64,000 nt of DNA from Leptospira venezuelensis (GTDB taxonomy: Bacteria; Spirochaetota; Leptospiria; Leptospirales; Leptospiraceae). Below are positions 27,943 through 37,464 of this stretch, piece after piece. The stretch covers positions 271,968 through 335,967 of the forward strand of contig NZ_NETS01000006.1 in the NCBI RefSeq assembly GCF_002150035.1, read 5' to 3'. How positions within the stretch are numbered: position 1 is the first letter of the stretch; every line of letters begins with the position of its first letter. A program made the translations under genes and the position numbers. The notes under the pieces are model-generated. The model made no database searches. It saw only the letters and a list, made by a program, of their open reading frames with translations, and had not been told where the DNA came from.

Positions 27943-28740
27943 CTAATTTGTATTTTTCTTATCCAACAAAAAGAGCTGTTCGATTTCTTTTTTATCTATT
28001 ATCTCTACACCGATTGATGGACGACGAATATCTACTCTTAGTACAGCCTCCCGATCTAAAGCTTCACTAAACTGTCCGTCTTTATTGCTATCATATAAGA
28101 CAGTTATGAAAAGAGTGTTTGATTCAAGAGAATATTCAAAGCTTGTAAAACTTGAATCCAGCGGTATTAACCTAATGTATTTTTTATTAAGGTCAGTTAA
28201 GAATAAATCGTCGCGATTCTCAAACTTCTTATCTTTAGACGACTCAATCTGAATCAAAGAAAAATTCACTTTCTCTGGATTATCATTCTCGTATTTGGTT
28301 TTTAACTGGTGGTTAGATAAATAAACCGCTTTAACAAACTCTCCCCCATTTTCAAGAAATCTACAGCTATTCGTCTTGAGTTTGCAGACCTTTATATATT
28401 TTGAGTCAATTTCGACTTTGGTAAAGTAATTATCATATGCGTATGTAGGTATTTCAAGTAGCGAGTTACTGGGATTTCGATCAGAACTACTACCAAACCC
28501 GCTATCATATGATGGCGATTTGATCCCAAAAACTATAAGATATTCCCCTGAATGCTCAAGTACTAAAGGTTTACTATAAGTGAATACACTCTGGGTCGAG
28601 TGATTAGATACTTCATGAATGATTTTAATATCCGACTCGTTTCGCAAAAATCGACCTTTGTTTTGTGTAAACACCATACAGTTAATATTTACCAAGATTC
28701 CAAAAATCGAGAAAATTCTATAAGCCATAAAGTGATTCAT
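27943..28740 (-). CDS. Secreted hypothetical protein (cassette gene)
   Basis: 265 residues from the ATG at 28740, chosen because GGAGGG lies ten bases upstream and the signal peptide MNHFMAYRIFSIFGILVNINC follows directly. The mature part is strand-rich with many Asp/Asn/Ser and one Cys-Lys-Leu-Lys-Thr-Asn-Ser-Cys loop (CKLKTNSC) that may form a disulphide. DSNKDGQFSEALDRE near the end resembles an EF-hand-like calcium loop. No family recognised. A degenerate attC lies upstream (right). Confidence 0.55.
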   Translation of the reverse strand: MNHFMAYRIFSIFGILVNINCMVFTQNKGRFLRNESDIKIIHEVSNHSTQSVFTYSKPLVLEHSGEYLIVFGIKSPSYDSGFGSSSDRNPSNSLLEIPTYAYDNYFTKVEIDSKYIKVCKLKTNSCRFLENGGEFVKAVYLSNHQLKTKYENDNPEKVNFSLIQIESSKDKKFENRDDLFLTDLNKKYIRLIPLDSSFTSFEYSLESNTLFITVLYDSNKDGQFSEALDREAVLRVDIRRPSIGVEIIDKKEIEQLFLLDKKNTN

Positions 28741-28814
28741 TATTGGCAAACCCTCCATTCTATATCTCAAAGAATAAACTTAAAAGTATCGTCTACCATC
28801 TAAGGTGGACCAAA

Positions 28815-28882
28815 ATTGCGATGGAACGAGTTTGCCTAAGCGAGTGTTGTGACAGAAGCGAATATGTTAAGCACGCTTCGAT
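28815..28882 (-). repeat. Degenerate attC-like site
   Basis: Only the inner part survives: GCGATGGAACGAGTTTGC and AGCGAGTGTTGTGACAGAAGC match the middle of the better sites (for example that at 58.7 kb). Both outer heptamers are lost. It lies at the 3' end of the 28.9-kb gene, the expected place. Confidence 0.5.
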
Positions 28883-28900
28883 ACCACAGTATATTCCCAA

Positions 28901-29389
28901 TCAATAATAGCTACGATTATAAACAATCACCGCATGAGATATATGAAATCCGCTGAACAATATACTTGGCACTAATAAATGCCACTTGGAATAGAGAATA
29001 TTGAAATAATATTTATTCGCAATAAAAGAAATTCCTATCAACCAAATTATCGGAGTATAAGCAGGTGCAATGAATCCAATTAAGCTCAAACTCCAGTTAC
29101 CACTTGGAAGAAAAATAAGGATAACCCAGGATAAGTAATACAAACAGCTGCCAATTCCATATGTTATTAAGCCGATTTTGACTTTATCAAATGCCAAATC
29201 GTATTTCAAAAAAAGTGGTAAGATAAAAATTATGGTGCGAAAAATATTCTCTCCAAACAACACATATACTGGAATATTATTATTGAATTCGGAAGGTTGA
29301 TATGCTGCTGGTAATTTCTCCATAAGTAGCACATTCCATATCAAAATAGGAATTAACAGTATATAGCAGTTGGTTAGGATTAAACGCAT
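28901..29389 (-). CDS. Membrane protein of unknown function
   Basis: 162 residues with four or five hydrophobic helices. No conserved catalytic pair is visible. The ending WHLLVPSILFSGFHISHAVIVY is reminiscent of some CPBP-like proteins, but the Glu-Glu motif is absent, so I do not assign the family. It is 34 bases downstream of the next gene without an attC between them, so the two may belong to one cassette. Confidence 0.55.
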   Translation of the reverse strand: MRLILTNCYILLIPILIWNVLLMEKLPAAYQPSEFNNNIPVYVLFGENIFRTIIFILPLFLKYDLAFDKVKIGLITYGIGSCLYYLSWVILIFLPSGNWSLSLIGFIAPAYTPIIWLIGISFIANKYYFNILYSKWHLLVPSILFSGFHISHAVIVYNRSYY

Positions 29390-29423
29390 AAGAACATTCA
29401 GTCAGTATAAGTTTTGAATTTCA

Positions 29424-30185
29424 TTATTTTCGGTTATGAGCGGCTGTCTGCAAATCATCAATAAGGAAGTAATTGTTTACTTCTTTAACTTCACTGCCCA
29501 TATCAGTATCCTGGGTCGGAGTTCCGGTAAAAAACATAACGGGAACTAACTTTGATTTTAAAACTTTGTGCGGAATTTCATCTGTATTTTCTTCAATAAT
29601 ATGATGCTTTATAGTTGCATTTATTAGAATTTCATTACCTTTCCTCGAAATTATTATATCACTAATATCCCACGGGTAACCCCAATAAAGATTTTTTTTC
29701 TTTTTAATGACGGGATTAACATTAAATAGAATTTTATGCTTCATGGTTTTGGTATTTAAACAAGCGAGTTTATAATCGCTATAGTCTTCATCCCCATCGA
29801 ATTCGAATATGTAGATTAGGTTCTCTTTCTGAAGATCCAAATACCAGAAATAATGAAATCCGTCTAACAATTCCGGATCAATAAAGCAGAAATCTAACCT
29901 ATTCTCCAAATTATAATAGCATACACTTTTATTATCCTTATTCAAAGCCTTCCTAACTAGAAAGATATTTCGAAATCTTTCAAGATTGAAAGAATAGACT
30001 ACGACCTTTCGTCCATATCTCTTATAAATTTCTTCAGGTATTTTCTCAACTAAAACAGCCGATTGCAAATTAGAAAACTTTCTATCCCCGGATCCAAATA
30101 TTTTACTCTCTCCTGCATATAAATAGATACTTAGCAGGAGGTAAATGGTCACACTTAAAAAGACGAGATGGTTTAGTTTACCCAT
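29424..30185 (-). CDS. Secreted hypothetical protein (cassette gene)
   Basis: 253 residues from the ATG at 30185; a longer reading from 30221 would run into the attC remnant. GAGGA precedes this start and a signal peptide follows (MGKLNHLVFLSVTIYLLLSIYLYAGE). The mature part has acidic strand-loop segments (YIFEFDGDEDYSDYKLACL) and reads like a propeller-type periplasmic protein. Function unknown. Confidence 0.55.
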   Translation of the reverse strand: MGKLNHLVFLSVTIYLLLSIYLYAGESKIFGSGDRKFSNLQSAVLVEKIPEEIYKRYGRKVVVYSFNLERFRNIFLVRKALNKDNKSVCYYNLENRLDFCFIDPELLDGFHYFWYLDLQKENLIYIFEFDGDEDYSDYKLACLNTKTMKHKILFNVNPVIKKKKNLYWGYPWDISDIIISRKGNEILINATIKHHIIEENTDEIPHKVLKSKLVPVMFFTGTPTQDTDMGSEVKEVNNYFLIDDLQTAAHNRK

Positions 30186-30222
30186 AATTAGAATATCCTC
30201 GGAGTTTCGCCAAATGGACAAA

Positions 30223-30266
30223 GCCTAACAATGTATGCAAGCTGCGCGAAGTAGCGACAGTTAGCC
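30223..30266 (-). repeat. Short attC-like site (44 bp)
   Basis: Starts GCCTAAC at 30223-30229 and ends GTTAGCC at 30260-30266, the two outer boxes of the repeat, with only about 30 bases between, including GCGCGAAGTAGCGACA. Both ends match the consensus although most of the middle is deleted. Confidence 0.6.
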
Positions 30267-30271
30267 GACGT

Positions 30272-31198
30272 TTACTTAAAATATTGTCTTAATCCTGCTT
30301 TATATATTTCTGCGCTCCCGAAGTGACCTTTGCGAACTTCATCTATTTTCACTGAATGAACACTTCTATTACTATAGTCAAATACGACAGGGATCTTCAT
30401 TTCTTCAAAAGTTTCAGTATCCTCAATCGTTATAAAATAAGAATCGTTGTTAATTTGATCTATTCTCAATATTCTTCCGAATAGATCTTCATACTTCCTT
30501 CCAATTATTATTGCTAAAAAATCGTAGTATACTATCGAAATTTCATCTCTTTCTTTCCAAGAGTCATGCCCATCGTCTAAATGCACTATATTTTCGGATA
30601 AACAAGTATATCTTGGTGATATCTTCCCATAATTATAATACTTTGGACACATACCTTTAAATTTATTCAGAAACTCGTCATTATATATAAATTTTATATT
30701 GTTCGGGGTATTAACAAAGAAAGAAGTAAGCAATGCTATTTGATTATTATAGCTTATAGTTAATAAAGTGCCCATCTTCAAATATTGAACTCTAGTAATC
30801 TTAACCTCTCCATTATATGGAATGTGAAACGTTGACTCCTTTGTACAATTTAGATTCTTATCATATTCGTAACAGGGTTTTAAGCCATTCACTTTTGAAA
30901 CGACAACTGATTCACCAATTTGATATTTTCTTCTATTCTTAAATTTTTCAATGGTATTAGGTAATTTGATTCTACCAACCGTACGATTAAAAATTGCTGA
31001 AACTTGGCCCGAAAAAGTGGGGAGATGTTTTTCGACCAACAGAATATTTCCTTTTTCAATTTTCTCAGTCTTATCTGAAAAAATCTTAGGAATTATGAAG
31101 TTTATCGTTTCATAAGTATAATATTCTTCATATTCGCTGCTGAATAAGGATTGATGGGGTAAAATCAGAAATATTGTGAATAATAAGGTTTTCTTCAT
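30272..31198 (-). CDS. Secreted hypothetical protein (cassette gene)
   Basis: 308 residues. Signal peptide MKKTLLFTIFLILPHQSLFSS is followed by a strand-rich mature part with repeated short beta segments. Four cysteines (in CYEYDKNLNC and CPKYYNYG...YTC) may form two disulphides. No recognised family. Starts 43 bases from the end of the next cassette gene, with a trace of an attC left arm (CACCTAACTACCAAG near 31211) between. Confidence 0.55.
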   Translation of the reverse strand: MKKTLLFTIFLILPHQSLFSSEYEEYYTYETINFIIPKIFSDKTEKIEKGNILLVEKHLPTFSGQVSAIFNRTVGRIKLPNTIEKFKNRRKYQIGESVVVSKVNGLKPCYEYDKNLNCTKESTFHIPYNGEVKITRVQYLKMGTLLTISYNNQIALLTSFFVNTPNNIKFIYNDEFLNKFKGMCPKYYNYGKISPRYTCLSENIVHLDDGHDSWKERDEISIVYYDFLAIIIGRKYEDLFGRILRIDQINNDSYFITIEDTETFEEMKIPVVFDYSNRSVHSVKIDEVRKGHFGSAEIYKAGLRQYFK

Positions 31199-31241
31199 TT
31201 TTTAATATTTCACCTAACTACCAAGAAGGTATTCCTATTTT

Positions 31242-32183
31242 TTAACACCCAGTAGTTTCATGGACTGAAACGGGAACTACAAAGAAATCATTTTCCTTTT
31301 CTGAAGAAAGATATAAATGTTGCTCAGATACATTATAATGATTCTTTAAATCAAATATGAAATCTAATTCTCCGTCTCCATCTATATCACCTACTAAAAT
31401 GAGCGTCGGTATTTCAAATCGTTCTTCCTGAGTATCGATGATCATTTCATCATCATTTTTTCTTAGCACCAATTTATAATTTCTTATCTTGTCTGAATCG
31501 ACACGAAGCCCACTCGATTTGAGAACATAGTTGTCCTTTCCAAAAGAAAATTTGTATTGTTTTCCTAATTCAATAGAAGAAGGAATGCTCTTCTTATTTA
31601 CTGCAAAATTTCCATCTTTAAATGGAATTCCTTTAACAAGGACAATCGGGGTGCCTTTTGCGGATACTTGATACCCAGTTTTTACATTCTCATTCTCATC
31701 TATGATGGCATCGTAAGCTCTTTTCACATTGATTTGTATAAGTTCGCGAGAATAAAAAATATTTCGATTGTAAATCGCAATCCAATCTTTTTGATCATTC
31801 GGATCAAATGGCAATTCGCCACCATGATATAAAAATGGAGATGAAAACACAACTCTGGGTATACATTTTACTAGTCCAGAAAATATCCAACCATCTGATA
31901 TTTTTAGCCAATTCCCTTCGATTAATTTACTTCTTATCTCTATCTTCGATATTTCTGAAGTGTCATTTTCTTCTATGTGAATCAAAGAAGACTCTACTAT
32001 CTTACGAACTATTTTCCCTTTTTGACTTGGGACAGACCGAACTAAAACATCAGGATAGATTGTAAAACATGAATCCTTTGGTTCCAAACTTTTAAGGTCT
32101 TGCGTAAAGAAATAGTAAGAAATAGATTTTTTACTTTTCGAGTTTTCATAGTTATCGATCGTTCTTTCTGTTAATGCAAAATA
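31242..32183 (-). pseudogene. SH3-like protein with missing 5' end
   Basis: The open frame runs from 32183 to 31242 with no good ATG. The first plausible start is a TTG at 32087 without ribosome site, yet protein-like sequence continues upstream of it up to a TAA at 32184-32186. So either the gene starts at an unusual codon or its 5' end was lost. The N-terminal part has an SH3-like pattern (VLVRSVPSQKGKIV, then NWLKISDGWIFSGLV), and near the end DIDGDGELDF is a calcium-binding FG-GAP-like loop. It probably was a secreted envelope protein. The 3' end is intact. Confidence 0.5.
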
Positions 32184-32312
32184 TTATTACAATAATCTTT
32201 TCAGCGACTTATTCAATTTATCGAATGAAAAGTAAAAACAGACAACTTTTTAAACCCGGTTACCAACAGTTAAGGCGTTCCGACGCTTGGACACTATAAC
32301 TAAAATTCTTTC

Positions 32313-32600
32313 TTAATAATATCGATATGGAAGTGTGACTGAAGTATTATCTGCGTACGTGAACGCAATTGATCCAAATTTAAGAATAGCTCCTGTAGGA
32401 CAGCCCTTACTTTTATCTATAGAAATATCGTTTTCCGTTCGAAAAAAGAATAATGACTTGTGTACGCGATAATTGATTTCTTTCGATTTCAGATTACATT
32501 CCGCGACAATTTCAACGTCCTCTTTGTCAATCTTAACTACAGTGAAAAATAGAGTAACTAATAATGAAATTGTTAATATGATGATCTTTCTTTTATTCAT
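32313..32600 (-). CDS. Small membrane-anchored hypothetical protein
   Basis: 95 residues. One N-terminal membrane segment (KIIILTISLLVTLFFTVV) precedes a small strand-rich domain with two cysteines (AECNLK and GCPTG) that could form a disulphide. Probably exported and anchored. A degenerate attC left arm (GTCTAACGAACAAGGC, 32631) lies just upstream. Function unknown. Confidence 0.5.
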   Translation of the reverse strand: MNKRKIIILTISLLVTLFFTVVKIDKEDVEIVAECNLKSKEINYRVHKSLFFFRTENDISIDKSKGCPTGAILKFGSIAFTYADNTSVTLPYRYY

Positions 32601-32630
32601 TTTTTCCTCAAATAATTTTTCAGTTATAGA

Positions 32631-32665
32631 GTCTAACGAACAAGGCTTGATTCATATTGTTGCAA
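32631..32665 (-). repeat. Degenerate attC left arm
   Basis: GTCTAAC-GAACAA-GGCTTGA at 32631-32650 matches the left arm of the repeat. The right arm is not recognisable before the next gene ends at 32666. Confidence 0.5.
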
Positions 32666-33244
32666 TCAGTCTTTTTCGTTCAATAGTGAGTGAATCTTAT
32701 TTAGCAAAGAAATTCCAAGTTTTGTTCTCCTCTCGCCTTCCCTAAAGCGAATAAAATTGAAAAAGGCACTTTTTAATTCAAATCTTTTCAATTCTTCATC
32801 CAATATTTTCTGAATCTTTGCTTTGTTAGAATGATAGCAAGAAATCTTAGATTGAGTATCACGAAAATAAGATTCATACAGATCAAATGACCTTTGTAAT
32901 AATATTCTGAGATCTACCATTGTTAATTCTTCAAAAGCACAATAGAATCTGCGAAAGGGAATTTGAATTGAAAAATCATCCTCCCAATCGGATAGCTCAA
33001 TTGCATTTGGTACAATATCCGAATTCAATTTAATATTTACTTCAGAGTATAAAAGAAGATCTATTAGCTGTTGATACTTTCCTGCAAAAGCATCTAACAG
33101 CTCTATTGTAATTGAATAGCATGCTTTTATATTAAGATCAAAAATTCTCTCTCTAGGACCGGCTAAAAATCGCAAGAATAGATTGTTGTCCGATAGATTT
33201 ACCGAAAAAAATTCCCCATTTTCTATTTCTATTCTATTATTCAT
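32666..33244 (-). CDS. Hypothetical cytoplasmic protein (cassette gene)
   Basis: 192 residues from the ATG at 33244; a start 14 codons upstream (33286) is possible. Mixed alpha/beta, with a helical C-terminal half (LRILLQRSFDLYESYFRDTQSK, KIQKILDEELKRFELK). No signal peptide. Resembles immunity-type or DUF proteins found singly in cassettes, but no family is recognised. A worn attC right arm (GCAGAAGTACCGACAGTAG) lies at 33304-33324. Confidence 0.5.
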   Translation of the reverse strand: MNNRIEIENGEFFSVNLSDNNLFLRFLAGPRERIFDLNIKACYSITIELLDAFAGKYQQLIDLLLYSEVNIKLNSDIVPNAIELSDWEDDFSIQIPFRRFYCAFEELTMVDLRILLQRSFDLYESYFRDTQSKISCYHSNKAKIQKILDEELKRFELKSAFFNFIRFREGERRTKLGISLLNKIHSLLNEKD

Positions 33245-33347
33245 ATAAAATATTTTAGTCAAACTTTCGGCTAAGACGTAAGACATTCCTATAATAGCAA
33301 CAACGCAGAAGTACCGACAGTAGTGGAAAGATTCTTTTTGAGTCTAC

Positions 33348-34163
33348 TTAGATCGTTTGCCGATCTAGTTGAGACAAATTTTTCCAATTATTGAGCAGAA
33401 GAACGCCAATGGCAAATAAAACTATTAAGAAACCAGTAATATTCATTATGCTTGTATCGACAAAGTCCGATGTAAACACAATGTCTATTGTGCCATGAAA
33501 TATAGCGACGATGAGTATACTTCCTCGTGTAGAATTAAAAAGCCAAGTCAAAAGTATTGCACCAGTCAATAAGGACATTAACCAGCCAATAATGCCGAAG
33601 ATCCCCATTTCAACATAACCGGGTCGATAGAAAAAAAGAGGAATATGCCAAACAGCCCAACCTATGGTTAAAATCATCGTTGAAGTAAGTGCTTGAAAAC
33701 GCTTTTGTAATTTCGGTAAAGCATAACCCCTCCAACCGATTTCTTCTCCGAAACCGAAGGTAAAAATATTATAAAGAGAGAATAAAACGAAATTGAAATT
33801 TGGAAACTCTCTACTTATTCCGATTCCTACCAAGTTCACCTCGGATGAGATGATATACTTTGCAAGAACGGCCAGTGCGAGAAGAATAAACGGGCTGAGG
33901 ATAGCAACAATATACCAGATAAAATTAAATTTCCATATGAACATTTTCGAGAATAAGCTTTTTACACCAGCAAATCCTTGATCAACCATACTAACAATGA
34001 ATGCGGCAGAGACTGGTCCAATTGCACCAAACGCATGGTGAAAAGGAAATATTGGCAAAAAATTGATTCCAAATTTTGGCAAATATAAAGGGAGCCAAAT
34101 CGTCCATGAGATAAAATAGCTTAAGAAGAAGAACAAAAATATTGATTTAATATAATCTTTCAT
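33348..34163 (-). CDS. CPBP family intramembrane metalloprotease
   Basis: 271 residues from the ATG at 34163. About eight hydrophobic helices. The first CPBP motif EEIGWRGYALPKL is intact (two adjacent Glu and an Arg three residues later), followed by the second-motif region TIGWAVWHIPLFFYRPGY with the His. Such CAAX-protease-like enzymes cleave membrane substrates or act in bacteriocin self-immunity. A cassette gene; a partly worn attC left arm lies upstream at 34212. Confidence 0.88.
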   Translation of the reverse strand: MKDYIKSIFLFFFLSYFISWTIWLPLYLPKFGINFLPIFPFHHAFGAIGPVSAAFIVSMVDQGFAGVKSLFSKMFIWKFNFIWYIVAILSPFILLALAVLAKYIISSEVNLVGIGISREFPNFNFVLFSLYNIFTFGFGEEIGWRGYALPKLQKRFQALTSTMILTIGWAVWHIPLFFYRPGYVEMGIFGIIGWLMSLLTGAILLTWLFNSTRGSILIVAIFHGTIDIVFTSDFVDTSIMNITGFLIVLFAIGVLLLNNWKNLSQLDRQTI

Positions 34164-34211
34164 ACATAGATTTAGATAAATACTATAAAGAATAAAGTCG
34201 AACAAAATTTC

Positions 34212-34244
34212 GGCTAACGACCAAGCGGTTTCGACGTTTGTTAT
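34212..34244 (-). repeat. Partial attC (left arm)
   Basis: GGCTAAC-GACCAA-GCGGTTTCGACGTTTG matches the left arm closely. The right arm is lost; about 80 A/T-rich bases follow before the next gene ends at 34328. Confidence 0.6.
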
Positions 34245-34327
34245 GTATCACATCTCATTTCAGGCAAAGGGAAGCTCAATTTAGATATTTTGTAACGTCT
34301 ACACTTAATTCTTCTAACGCAAAGTGC

Positions 34328-35050
34328 TTATACAGATAATCTAAATAATCTAATTGTAAATAGTATCATCCATAACATTAATAATAAACCTCCCGGTACT
34401 GCGAGCAATGTTGCTATACTCTCAACACCGAAATTTAAGTTTATCAGTAGAATATAGACTAACATAACGATACTTCCAACTATTCCTATCCATGCATTTA
34501 ATTTTCCAAATATTCCACTTTTCAGCATCGCTATTGACATTAATACGTTTGCTATTGTTGGAATGGAAAACCCTAAAAATACTGCCGGGCTCCCATGTCT
34601 CCCCTGCGCAAGCAGTGCTTCGCCAGCTACCGAATATAATAGTCTTTGTGACTCATTCGTAGTATCAAAATATTTCTCACTTAATTCTAACATAGATAAC
34701 GCGACATTAGCTGATACCAAAATACTACTTCCAAATGTAAAAAGAATAAAAGCAAATAAACTCAATGCATACTCTTTCTCTCTTTGTACAACAAATAAGG
34801 TGAAGTACGATGGAAGTAATAAAATTTGAACAATCACATTCAATAAATCGAGATTGTATAAACCTAAAAATACATTTGAATGCAATTCATGAAATCTTTC
34901 TATCGCCGTTTGAGGGAATTTTAATAAACTCCCTCCGATAGTTATTCCGGCAACAACATCTATTGATATTCCAAGCAATGCAATTATTGTAAAAATAGCC
35001 CCAAATAAGAATACACTATTGGAATGATGCCTAACTAATTCTTTTTCCAT
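34328..35050 (-). CDS. DUF4386-like membrane protein
   Basis: 240 residues, six hydrophobic helices. The order of helices, the loop with ERFHELHSNVFLGLYNLDLLN after the first helix pair and the C-terminal AVPGGLLLMLWMI fit the DUF4386 pattern of small multi-pass proteins. ATG at 35050 is preferred over the in-frame TTG at 35059. Function unknown. Confidence 0.65.
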   Translation of the reverse strand: MEKELVRHHSNSVFLFGAIFTIIALLGISIDVVAGITIGGSLLKFPQTAIERFHELHSNVFLGLYNLDLLNVIVQILLLPSYFTLFVVQREKEYALSLFAFILFTFGSSILVSANVALSMLELSEKYFDTTNESQRLLYSVAGEALLAQGRHGSPAVFLGFSIPTIANVLMSIAMLKSGIFGKLNAWIGIVGSIVMLVYILLINLNFGVESIATLLAVPGGLLLMLWMILFTIRLFRLSV

Positions 35051-35124
35051 ATAACCCAATAGATCTTCATTCTTTATGATACAATTGCGCCTTGTCTTGC
35101 GCAGGAAGGCTAAAATTCTGCTTT

Positions 35125-35832
35125 TTATTTACCTACTTCATCAAGAAAGCTGAACACTTTAGATAACTTACAAAAAGGTAAACTTGCAAAAAAGAGAAAT
35201 TTATTTTCGTTATTCGCCGTTCCATATAAACACACCATACCAAACGGAGCACCAACTGAATGAATTGTTCCGGCTATTAAATCATACGAAAAAGCAAATG
35301 GATACCATACCATATTAACATTTTTACGATTACTAAAATATATACTACTAATACTAATATGCGAATTTATATCATCCACTGTGATATCCTGTAGTCTGTA
35401 ATATTTGAACTTAATTTCTTTATCCACAAGTGTCGGAATTTCTATATTTATATGAGCATATTCATATCTATTTTTATTCCAAATATTTTGATTTATCTCT
35501 TTAAATACTGCCATTCTACTTTTGATTAAAGGATCACATTCTGAAAAAATAATACCTGTCGGCCAAGGATAATCTCCCAATTCAACTTTTCCTGGAGGAA
35601 CTCTAATAACTCCGCAAACATTGTTAATTAGTTTCAAATCCTTTTCAATATCTGCTTCAACGATTAACGTATTCTTCGCAGATTGCTTTAACGAAATCAA
35701 ATTGATAATTCGGTAATTGATTTCAGGTTGAATGATCGACTTTTTGACGGTACGCGTCATACCAAAATTATAGCAAGAAACTAAGGAAACAGCGACAAAC
35801 ATGATTAATATAAGTTGTGTTGAAAATCTCAT
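35125..35832 (-). CDS. Putative lipoprotein (cassette gene)
   Basis: 235 residues. MRFSTQLILIMFVAVSLVSCYNFG gives a convincing lipobox (LVSC at about 17-20). The mature part is strand-rich, with two paired cysteine regions (NVCGV, FSECDP). No recognised family. Probably a surface or periplasmic lipoprotein, as are many cassette products here. Confidence 0.6.
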   Translation of the reverse strand: MRFSTQLILIMFVAVSLVSCYNFGMTRTVKKSIIQPEINYRIINLISLKQSAKNTLIVEADIEKDLKLINNVCGVIRVPPGKVELGDYPWPTGIIFSECDPLIKSRMAVFKEINQNIWNKNRYEYAHINIEIPTLVDKEIKFKYYRLQDITVDDINSHISISSIYFSNRKNVNMVWYPFAFSYDLIAGTIHSVGAPFGMVCLYGTANNENKFLFFASLPFCKLSKVFSFLDEVGK

Positions 35833-35854
35833 AATTAGGTCATTTATCTACTGT

Positions 35855-35961
35855 GTATAACGTCCAAGACTTGGCAATGTTTGCGATAAAACGAATTAGC
35901 AAATGCGAAACAAAAGTTGTGAAATGATCTCGAAACGACGCGGACGTGCAAGCAATTAGGC
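35855..35961 (-). repeat. Degenerate attC, 107 bp
   Basis: Starts GTATAAC at 35855 with GTCCAAGACTTGGC and ends AGCAATTAGGC at 35961. Middle parts such as TGATCTCGAAACGACGCGGA recall the right half of better sites. Both outer boxes are kept with one change (A for G in the right box). Confidence 0.65.
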
Positions 35962-35970
35962 GACGTTGGT

Positions 35971-36546
35971 TTATTTAAAAGAGTTAAAATGCCATTGAGC
36001 ACATGAATTATCTTTAGCATTAAGATCGTAAGTGGGTTCACAAACTGGTGATCCGGAAATTGCTTTTTCAATTAATTCCTTATTTTCCTTTATATATGCA
36101 TTTTTCGATCTATACGCTTTGAATATTAATTTACCGTTCAGAAAATAGATTATCGCATAATTTTCCATCAGGTTCTTATATAATGCTATCTTATTAGATT
36201 TCGAATAAATAGTTGGATGCCCATGAATCATATAATACCTATTTGTATACGATTCTAAAATATTCTTATCGACTTCATTTTCATTGATACCATAAGAAAG
36301 CAATAATGGCTTATTTAATTCCAATTCTAATTTTACAACCTTGTCATCCAAATCAAGTGTATACTGAAGAACTCTCGATCCTTTAGTACATGTTAATACA
36401 TCTTTCATGTCTTCAGAACAATTCTCATACTTTATTAAATATGTTCTTGGAGCATTAAGTCCCGCGGAGTTCAGCGGTCCAAAATCCGGATGAACCTGGG
36501 AGAAAATCGCAATGGGGAAACAAAATAAAAATATAAATAACTTCAT
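35971..36546 (-). CDS. Secreted hypothetical protein (cassette gene)
   Basis: 191 residues. Signal peptide MKLFIFLFCFPIAIFSQ precedes the mature chain. Four cysteines in two pairs (NCSEDMKDVLTC and VCEPTYDLNAKDNSC) suggest disulphides in the periplasm or on the surface. Ends directly after a degenerate attC. No family recognised. Confidence 0.55.
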   Translation of the reverse strand: MKLFIFLFCFPIAIFSQVHPDFGPLNSAGLNAPRTYLIKYENCSEDMKDVLTCTKGSRVLQYTLDLDDKVVKLELELNKPLLLSYGINENEVDKNILESYTNRYYMIHGHPTIYSKSNKIALYKNLMENYAIIYFLNGKLIFKAYRSKNAYIKENKELIEKAISGSPVCEPTYDLNAKDNSCAQWHFNSFK

Positions 36547-36605
36547 CTGCCTATCCTTTTATGGAAAATGTAATCAATCAAAGCTGTACGCTGCAAAGTG
36601 GATAT

Positions 36606-37370
36606 TTATTTTATATAACCACCAAAAATCCAGACTCTGCTAGTATATTTATCTGAGACGGAGCAAGAAGCATACCAATCGAGATCTTGTTGAGCGAAAT
36701 ACCAATAATCTTCTATGTTATTAATTCTCTCTTTCTCCATAGACCTAGCATATAAGAGCAATTCTTGACCTTTAGGAAAATAAGGGATTTCGCGATAGCC
36801 ATCGTCAGGACCTTGAGAACAATTGTAACTTTTAGATTTTATCGAAGGCTTTTCTCTTATCATTATATTAGTTGTAGCAACCACTTTACGAGGTTCAATA
36901 ATCATCGATTCAGTATCTTTAATCTTGATAATTGTTCCGACTGGTTTTGGGTTTCCATAATAAGTAGATTGTCCACATCTTAACGATTCTGAATAGAAAG
37001 GATCTGGAGATTCTGGAATTAATTTACATAATTTCTTTTCAACAAACTTCTCAACAGGACATGAAGGATTTCTCTTTGCATTTAAAGTCAAAATTCCATT
37101 TACTAAAGTATACTTTCCCGAATTAATTATTCCGCATCCTTCACCTACAAATTCTTCGGTATAGCTCCCATCTTCCTTAAATACCATAAGATTTCCGTAT
37201 GTGAAAAGCCTGCCGTAATTGGACCAATCATTCTTAATTAGCTTATCTTTCGTCAAAATACTGAACGCAATATTTGGCTCTTCCTTTGGTATACTTTTAT
37301 TCCTAAGACTAATTTCGTCTTTTGCACAATTACATAAGCACAAAATGATAATTAGCATAAGTTTTCTCAT
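36606..37370 (-). CDS. Lipoprotein with SH3-like C-terminal part, paralogue of the 48.4-kb gene
   Basis: 254 residues. Lipobox in LCLCNC (about 11-16). The N-terminal half has FKEDGSYTEEFVGEGCG and a pair of Cys in SCPVEKFVEKKLC; the 48.4-kb gene has FKENQTYTELYAGEGCG and GCTPENKPVKNKKC at matching places. The second half carries NIMIREKPSIKSKSYNC, an SH3-type strand also found at 59.6 kb. It is probably an envelope lipoprotein. The two copies are diverged, so this is an old family, not a recent duplication. Confidence 0.65.
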   Translation of the reverse strand: MRKLMLIIILCLCNCAKDEISLRNKSIPKEEPNIAFSILTKDKLIKNDWSNYGRLFTYGNLMVFKEDGSYTEEFVGEGCGIINSGKYTLVNGILTLNAKRNPSCPVEKFVEKKLCKLIPESPDPFYSESLRCGQSTYYGNPKPVGTIIKIKDTESMIIEPRKVVATTNIMIREKPSIKSKSYNCSQGPDDGYREIPYFPKGQELLLYARSMEKERINNIEDYWYFAQQDLDWYASCSVSDKYTSRVWIFGGYIK

Positions 37371-37396
37371 GCGTTTTTAATTCCTCATCTTTGAGA

Positions 37397-37464
37397 ATAT
37401 CAACCAAGATGTTCTGATGTCCTCAACGGCTCAAGCTCGAGCATGCAAGCACCGACAGTTATGC
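37397..37464 (-). repeat. Degenerate attC with stop codon of the next gene inside
   Basis: Right arm GCACCGACAGTTATGC (37449-37464) is intact; the left arm (ATATCAACCAAGATGTTCTGATG) is worn. The TAA of the gene ending at 37459 lies inside the right box, so the integron core supplies the stop. Confidence 0.65.
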
